Shown piece after piece: positions 6,758 to 10,848 of a stretch of DNA of 10,848 nucleotides. The translations under genes were made by a program, and so were the position numbers. The DNA is from Syntrophaceae bacterium UBA1062 (GTDB taxonomy: Bacteria > Desulfobacterota > Desulfomonilia > UBA1062): positions 1 to 10,848 of the forward strand of contig DCDF01000228.1 in assembly GCA_002316295.1 (NCBI GenBank), written 5' to 3'. Each line of letters begins with the position of its first letter. The stretch's first letter is position 1. Below the pieces are notes generated by a model. It had not been told where the DNA came from and did no database searches. It saw only the letters and a list, made by a program, of their open reading frames with translations.

Positions 6758-8068
6758 ATGACGCAGAGAAACATCGAGACTATTCTCAAGGAGCGGATCG
6801 TATCACTGGAAGAAGGATACGAGCAGAAGATCGCCGAGCTTTCCCTCCTCAAAGAACTCGGAGAGGCGCTCAAGGGAGCCAGCCTTGCGCACTGGAACCA
6901 GCTCTTCATCGGTCAGCTCGATATCATCAAGCGTGCGACCGGCATCTTCAGCGTCTCGGTGATGCTCGTGGATGAAGAAACCCAGCAGCTCTACGTGGTG
7001 AGCGCCTCCGCCCGGGGCGATTCACCGAAGAGAGCGCCCATCCTGCTGAAAAAGGGGGAGGGCGTGGCGGGCAAGGTGCTCGAGACCGGCCGCACTCTCT
7101 ATATTCCGGATGTCATCAAGGACCCGAATTTTTCCGACCGGGGAACGGACCAGAAAGGATCGCTCGCCTGCGTGCCCATCATATCCGAAGGCAGCTGCAT
7201 CGGAGTGATCAATTTCAGGGACAACGTCGCGAGCTCCTTCGGGCCGAACGATCTGAGATTCTTCGAGCTCATCGCGGATCAGCTTTCCATCACCGCGTCC
7301 CTGGTGCGCACCTACCAGGATCTGCTCGACCTGGAAAAAAAGCGGATGAATCTCGGAAGGTACTTTTCTCCCGGACTCGCGGAGCGTCTGGTTGCGGACG
7401 AGCGGATGACAGGCCTGGGCGGTCAGAGAAAGATGGTGAGCATCGTCTTCGCTGATGTGTCGGACTTCACCTCGCTGGTGGAAAAGCATGCGGTGGAGGA
7501 TGTGGTCGAAGTGCTAAACCGGTTTTTCGAGACCGTGGTTCCGATCATTTTCAGGCACGGCGGAATGCTGGACAAGTTTCTGGGAGACGGGGTCATGGCC
7601 GTCTTCGGCATCCCCGACCCCGACGATGCGGATCCGGTACGAGCCATAGAGTGCGCGGTCGACATCCAGAAGGGGATGGAGACCTTGAAAGCGCAGCTGG
7701 AAAAAGACGGCCTCTTTCCCATCGACGTGGGAGCGGGCATCGCCACCGGTGTAGTCCTGGCAGGCAATATCGGCACGAAGAACCAGATGAACTACACTGT
7801 CATCGGAGAGCCGGTGAATCTCGCCCAGAGACTGGAGTCCATCAGCCGGCCGGGAGAGATCATCGTGTCGAACATCACCACGGAGATGATTCCTATAGGG
7901 TCCGGAATATCGGTGTCCTTCGAACCCATGGGGACTATCCGGGTCAAAGGCATCGAGCGCGATGTGAGTCCCATGAAGGTCATATACCGGAGCAGCGGCT
8001 CCGTTCAGCCGGAGAAGCGCTCGGGACGTGATCATCGTCCTGGCCTGTGCGGGGATACGGAGCCCTGA
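6758..8068 (+). CDS. GAF-domain class III adenylate cyclase
   Basis: This 436-residue soluble protein makes a cyclic nucleotide, most likely cAMP, from ATP. Residues 1-45 are a charged, probably coiled-coil helix. Residues about 45-185 form a GAF sensor domain (KKGEGVAGKVLETGRTLYIPDV, then SLACVPI and IGVINF). A helical linker with FSPGLAERL leads to the cyclase domain at 225-410. The metal-binding Asp are Asp233 in FADVSDF and Asp277 in KFLGDG. Adenine-specifying residues are Lys273 and Thr347 (YTVIGEPVNL). Transition-state residues are Asn354 and Arg358 (NLAQR). All catalytic positions are in one chain, so a symmetric homodimer with two active sites is expected. The last 25 residues look disordered. 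The ATG follows the HDOD stop with no gap. What the GAF domain binds is not visible. Activity as an adenylate rather than guanylate cyclase rests on the Lys/Thr pair. Confidence 0.93.
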   Translation: MTQRNIETILKERIVSLEEGYEQKIAELSLLKELGEALKGASLAHWNQLFIGQLDIIKRATGIFSVSVMLVDEETQQLYVVSASARGDSPKRAPILLKKGEGVAGKVLETGRTLYIPDVIKDPNFSDRGTDQKGSLACVPIISEGSCIGVINFRDNVASSFGPNDLRFFELIADQLSITASLVRTYQDLLDLEKKRMNLGRYFSPGLAERLVADERMTGLGGQRKMVSIVFADVSDFTSLVEKHAVEDVVEVLNRFFETVVPIIFRHGGMLDKFLGDGVMAVFGIPDPDDADPVRAIECAVDIQKGMETLKAQLEKDGLFPIDVGAGIATGVVLAGNIGTKNQMNYTVIGEPVNLAQRLESISRPGEIIVSNITTEMIPIGSGISVSFEPMGTIRVKGIERDVSPMKVIYRSSGSVQPEKRSGRDHRPGLCGDTEP

Positions 8069-8265
8069 TGTTTCTTTCTTCCCGCATACAAGGATGATAC
8101 CGATGCGGCTGCAGGAGCCTCTGCCGCTCGAAAGACATTTTTTGAGAAAACGGCAATTTGGGCGAGTAATTTTCAATCTTACTGTCGAGGCGCGGCCGTT
8201 TGCCCATCCAATAATTTTGTGCTTTTCCCGGCACGACCAAAAATGAATCTTCATTCAGAAACTCC

Positions 8266-8295
8266 TTGACACCAGCCTTTCCACAAGAGTATATC
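8266..8295 (+). promoter_or_regulatory. Candidate promoter of the beta-oxidation operon
   Basis: A perfect -35 TTGACA (8266-8271) is followed after 18 bp by TATATC (8290-8295, four of six -10 consensus bases). The predicted start near 8302 would give a leader of almost 100 nt before the thiolase ATG. The -35 is strong and the -10 and spacing are suboptimal, which would fit a regulated promoter. Confidence 0.5.
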
Positions 8296-8310
8296 TCATA
8301 ATTACTCAAA

Positions 8311-8340
8311 ACAGCTCAAGATCGTCAGGTTTTAAGCTGT
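8311..8340 (+). repeat. Inverted repeat in the thiolase leader (operator or stem-loop candidate)
   Basis: ACAGCTCAA (8311-8319) and TTAAGCTGT (8332-8340) are inverted copies with one mismatch, separated by 12 bases. The element begins about 10 bp after the predicted transcription start, where a repressor could block transcription or an RNA hairpin could form. No U-tract follows, so it is not a terminator. A chance palindrome of this size is possible. Confidence 0.35.
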
Positions 8341-8398
8341 CCTCGGATTCTGCAGGTGTTAAGGCAAGGCGACGTTATATCCTAAGAAGGAGGGTAAT

Positions 8399-9607
8399 AT
8401 GGAGTTAAGAGATGCCTATTTTGTAGACGGCGTTCGTACCTGGTTCGGCAAAGCGCGGCCCGACGGGTTTTACTGGACCACCCGTGCCGACGACATGGTC
8501 AGCAAGGTAATACGGGAGCTCGTGAGGAGAAACCCCAAGGTGCCTTGGGACGAGGTTGACGACAACATCTGGGGCGCAACCACACAGGTGGGTGATCAGG
8601 GAACCACCATGGGCCGCACCACGGTTCTGACGGCAGGCCTCTCCGAGAAGGTGGCCGGCTTCTCGGTTGACAGAATGTGCGCAGGCGGGATGACCTGTCA
8701 GGCAATAGGCGCTTCATTCATTCAGGGAAATTCGGCCGACATCATCATTGCCGGTGGCGTGGAGCACATGGCCCATCATCCCATGGGGGCCGGGGCAGAT
8801 CCAAACCCCAGGATCGTTACTGAGAAGATGGTCGAGCCCAAGTATTTCAACATGGGCGTCACCGCAGAGAAGCTGCACGACTGGATGCCCGAGAACGGCG
8901 AGCAGCCGGTAACCAAGGAAGAGGCTGACCAGTACGCCCTGCGGGTGACTGAGAGGTACTTCGAGAACCTGGACAAGGGCTACTATGACAAGCACTGTGT
9001 GAATATGGCCGTGTTCACCCCGAACGGCTGGGTCGTGGCGAACAAGGACGAACAGGCCCGCAGAGGGGCGACCATCGAAGGGATGCGGAACCTGAAAACG
9101 CCTTTCAAGAAGGCGGGCAGGGTCACACCCGGCAACGCATCCGGTCTCAATGACGGCGCCTGCGTCTCCCTTCTCATGTCCGGAGCCAAGTGCAAGGAAC
9201 TCGGCATCAAACCCAAGATGCGATTCATCGGCGCCGCCTTCGTGGGCGTGGACCCCTCCATCATGGGGTGGGGGCCAGTCCCGGCGACGGAAAAGGTGCT
9301 CAAGCGCTTCGGCATGAAGTTCGACGACCTCGATTACATCGAGCTCAACGAGGCCTTTGCCGTACAGGCCGTGGGCTTCATGAAGCACTTCGGGATGAAG
9401 GTGCCCGAAGACCCCAGGCTCAACCCCTACGGAGGCACCATTGCTGTGGGGCATCCCCTGGCGAGCTCAGGCGTGCGACTCAGCATGCAGCTGGCCCAGG
9501 ACTTCGAGATGAACCCCAAGGCGCGCTACGGTCTCACCACCATGTGCGTGGGACTGGGCATGGGCGGCTCGATCCTGTGGGAAAACGTCGTGGGCAAAGA
9601 CTTTTAG
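8399..9607 (+). CDS. fadA: Thiolase (acetyl-CoA C-acyltransferase, FadA type)
   Basis: The enzyme performs the thiolytic last step of beta-oxidation, cleaving 3-ketoacyl-CoA with CoA to acetyl-CoA and a shortened acyl-CoA; the reverse condensation is also possible. It has 402 residues, the normal length. Catalytic residues are Cys94 (DRMCAGGMTC), His352 (GGTIAVGHPLASSG) and Cys383 (TMCVGLGMGGS). NEAF lies at 317-320 and TPGNASGLNDGA near 243-254. The His motif is usually GHPxGxSG; here Ala replaces the second Gly, and CAGG replaces the usual C-x-S-G stretch, so this is a divergent subgroup. AAGGAGGG precedes the ATG by four bases. The stop overlaps the ribosome binding site of the next gene, a multifunctional beta-oxidation enzyme, so the pair probably forms a trifunctional complex. 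The symbol is assigned by family and context; substrate chain length is unknown. Confidence 0.87.
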   Translation: MELRDAYFVDGVRTWFGKARPDGFYWTTRADDMVSKVIRELVRRNPKVPWDEVDDNIWGATTQVGDQGTTMGRTTVLTAGLSEKVAGFSVDRMCAGGMTCQAIGASFIQGNSADIIIAGGVEHMAHHPMGAGADPNPRIVTEKMVEPKYFNMGVTAEKLHDWMPENGEQPVTKEEADQYALRVTERYFENLDKGYYDKHCVNMAVFTPNGWVVANKDEQARRGATIEGMRNLKTPFKKAGRVTPGNASGLNDGACVSLLMSGAKCKELGIKPKMRFIGAAFVGVDPSIMGWGPVPATEKVLKRFGMKFDDLDYIELNEAFAVQAVGFMKHFGMKVPEDPRLNPYGGTIAVGHPLASSGVRLSMQLAQDFEMNPKARYGLTTMCVGLGMGGSILWENVVGKDF

Positions 9608-9619
9608 GAGGTTGGTGAT

Positions 9620-10848
9620 ATGGCTAAGTATATCATGACATGTAAGCTGAATTTTTACGAATCAAAGAAAGCAGGCAAGATCGCCATTGTCACCATGGAC
9701 AATGGACAGAGCTATAACGTCCCCAACACCTGGGGAGTGGAGGCGTTCGAGTCCCTGAACAAGGTTCTGGACATCGTGGAGAGCGATCCGGACGTGAAAG
9801 GCTGGCTCCTGGTGGGCAAGCCCTTCATCTTCAACGTGGGCGCGGACATCATGAGTGTGGACCCCGATATGTCCCGCGACGACGCGGTGCAGATCGGCAG
9901 GATGGGTCACAACTCCTTCAAGCGGATCATGAACCTCAAGATCCCCACGCTGGCGGCCATCAACGGCGCGGCCATGGGCGGGGGCGTGGAAGTGGGACTG
10001 TACCACGACTATCGCACCATCGCCAAGAGCCCGGGCGGCTGCGACCACTATGCCCTGCCCGAGTGCTTCCTCGGCCTCGTGCCCGGATGGGGTGGAACCC
10101 AGCTGGTCACCAAGCTGGCAGGTCCCGAGGTGGCCATTCAGCTCATCATCACCAACCCGCTGAACATGAATGCCATGATCAACTCCAAGAAGGCTTTCGA
10201 GATGGGTCTGGCCGACCGGCTCATCGCGCCGGCCGAGTTCGTGGACGACTCCATCAAGCTGCTCGAGAACATTATCACGGGCGAGGAGAAGATCGAGCGC
10301 AAGAAGGTCGACCCGAAGATGAGCGACGACCTTTACAACAACACGAAGTTCGCCATCATGGGCAGAGTGCACTCAGGCGCCATGGCCCCCTACAAGGCCC
10401 TGGATCTCATCAAGGGAGCGGCTGAATGGTCGCTTGATGAGGGCTTCGAGCAGGAGAACCAGACCCTGGCCGACATGATCAAGTCCCGCCAGTTCCTCAG
10501 CAGCGTCTACTCCTTCGATCTCACCCAGAGAAGGGCCAAAAAGCTCCCCGGCAGGCCCCCGAAAGAGGTGAAAGGCTACAGCATCAACAAGATCGGCATC
10601 ATCGGCGCCGGCCTCATGGCCTCTCAGATGGCCCTGCTCTTCGCTCAGCGGTTCCAGTGCCCCGTGGTCATGAAGGACATCAAGCAGGAGTTCGTGGACA
10701 AGGGTCTTGCATATGTACGCGATCAGCTCGGCAAGCGGGTGAAAAAGGGCAAAATGGCCGCAGCCGACGCCAAGTGGATGGGGGAGGACCTCATTACCGG
10801 CACGGTCACCTATGACGGGTTCGAAGACTGCGACTTCGTGATCGAGGC
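9620..10848 (+). CDS. fadB: Multifunctional enoyl-CoA hydratase / 3-hydroxyacyl-CoA dehydrogenase (FadB type), truncated by window end
   Basis: The visible 409 residues contain an enoyl-CoA hydratase domain (about 15-220) and the start of an NAD-dependent 3-hydroxyacyl-CoA dehydrogenase domain (from about 323). These are the second and third steps of beta-oxidation. The hydratase oxyanion-hole motif FNVGADI is at 71-77. Both catalytic glutamates are present: Glu124 in AAMGGGVEVG and Glu148 in LPECFLGLVPGWGG. The Rossmann loop reads IGIIGAGLMASQMA (325-338), followed by PVVMKDI (348-354), close to E. coli FadB except that Ala takes the place of the third glycine. AGGAGG overlaps the thiolase stop and lies 8 bases before the ATG at 9620. 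The 3' end, with the dehydrogenase catalytic residues, is outside the window; FadB-type proteins have about 700-800 residues. The assignment is strong for the hydratase half. Confidence 0.88.
   Translation, partial: MAKYIMTCKLNFYESKKAGKIAIVTMDNGQSYNVPNTWGVEAFESLNKVLDIVESDPDVKGWLLVGKPFIFNVGADIMSVDPDMSRDDAVQIGRMGHNSFKRIMNLKIPTLAAINGAAMGGGVEVGLYHDYRTIAKSPGGCDHYALPECFLGLVPGWGGTQLVTKLAGPEVAIQLIITNPLNMNAMINSKKAFEMGLADRLIAPAEFVDDSIKLLENIITGEEKIERKKVDPKMSDDLYNNTKFAIMGRVHSGAMAPYKALDLIKGAAEWSLDEGFEQENQTLADMIKSRQFLSSVYSFDLTQRRAKKLPGRPPKEVKGYSINKIGIIGAGLMASQMALLFAQRFQCPVVMKDIKQEFVDKGLAYVRDQLGKRVKKGKMAAADAKWMGEDLITGTVTYDGFEDCDFVIE

Larger units (their letters stand above)
8069..8398 (+). other. 330-bp intergenic region before the thiolase operon
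   Basis: No convincing gene was found. The stretch is clearly more AT-rich than its surroundings. It contains a promoter candidate (8266-8295), an inverted repeat (8311-8340) and a good ribosome binding site for the thiolase (AAGGAGGG at 8387-8394). A minus-strand frame opens at a TTG at 8309 without a ribosome binding site. Its first residues, AGVKEFLNEDSFLV, recall the start of PP2C-type phosphatases, but the similarity stops there and the frame runs into the cyclase gene. No clear terminator for the cyclase gene is visible: the short hairpins present lack a T-rich tail. Confidence 0.6.

Noticed and set aside
8131..8150. Hairpin after the cyclase gene (CTCGAAA ... TTTTGAG)
   Set aside because: The stem is AT-rich with one G-T pair and no T-tract follows it, so it does not look like an intrinsic terminator.
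8714..9454. Long minus-strand frame opposite the thiolase
   Set aside because: Antisense shadow of a gene whose three catalytic motifs are intact; no ribosome binding site or domain.
9662..10372. Long minus-strand frame opposite the FadB-type gene
   Set aside because: Antisense shadow; the plus-strand frame here carries both hydratase catalytic glutamates and a strong ribosome binding site.

Overview
The window is an ordinary-looking chromosomal stretch of a fairly GC-rich bacterium. The PurL architecture, a GAF-coupled class III adenylate cyclase beside an HDOD protein, MoeA, and a thiolase/multifunctional beta-oxidation pair together suggest a former-Deltaproteobacteria lineage (Desulfobacterota, possibly a syntrophic anaerobe). 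This placement is inferred from gene content and is not proven.

Left part, minus strand (read right to left): moeA (4030-5232) stands alone, followed by a 159-bp gap that holds a strong sigma70-type promoter. Then come a DksA/TraR-type zinc-finger regulator (3484-3870), purL (531-3479) and purQ (529 to beyond position 1). The last three are separated by 4 bp and 1 bp and must form one transcription unit. PurL carries two tandem PurS-like repeats at its N-terminus. The PurS, PurL and PurQ activities of formylglycinamidine ribonucleotide synthase are therefore encoded by two adjacent genes, behind a gene for a probable ppGpp/RNA-polymerase cofactor.

Middle, plus strand: divergent from moeA is a two-gene signalling unit. 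It has an HDOD-domain protein with an unrecognised N-terminal region (start probably 5396) and, directly abutting it, a GAF plus class III adenylate cyclase (6758-8068) with all recognisable catalytic residues present.

Right part, plus strand: a 330-bp gap (8069-8398) contains a promoter candidate and a leader inverted repeat. It precedes a FadA-type thiolase (8399-9607) and a FadB-type enoyl-CoA hydratase/3-hydroxyacyl-CoA dehydrogenase (9620 to beyond the window end). These form a beta-oxidation operon in which the thiolase comes first.

I found no tRNA, rRNA, CRISPR array, insertion sequence or phage genes. No clearly new system is evident. The points most worth a second look are the duplicated PurS module in PurL, the dksA-like/purLQ linkage, the HDOD/cyclase unit with its unknown domain, and a low-GC gap with a possible phosphatase-like remnant.
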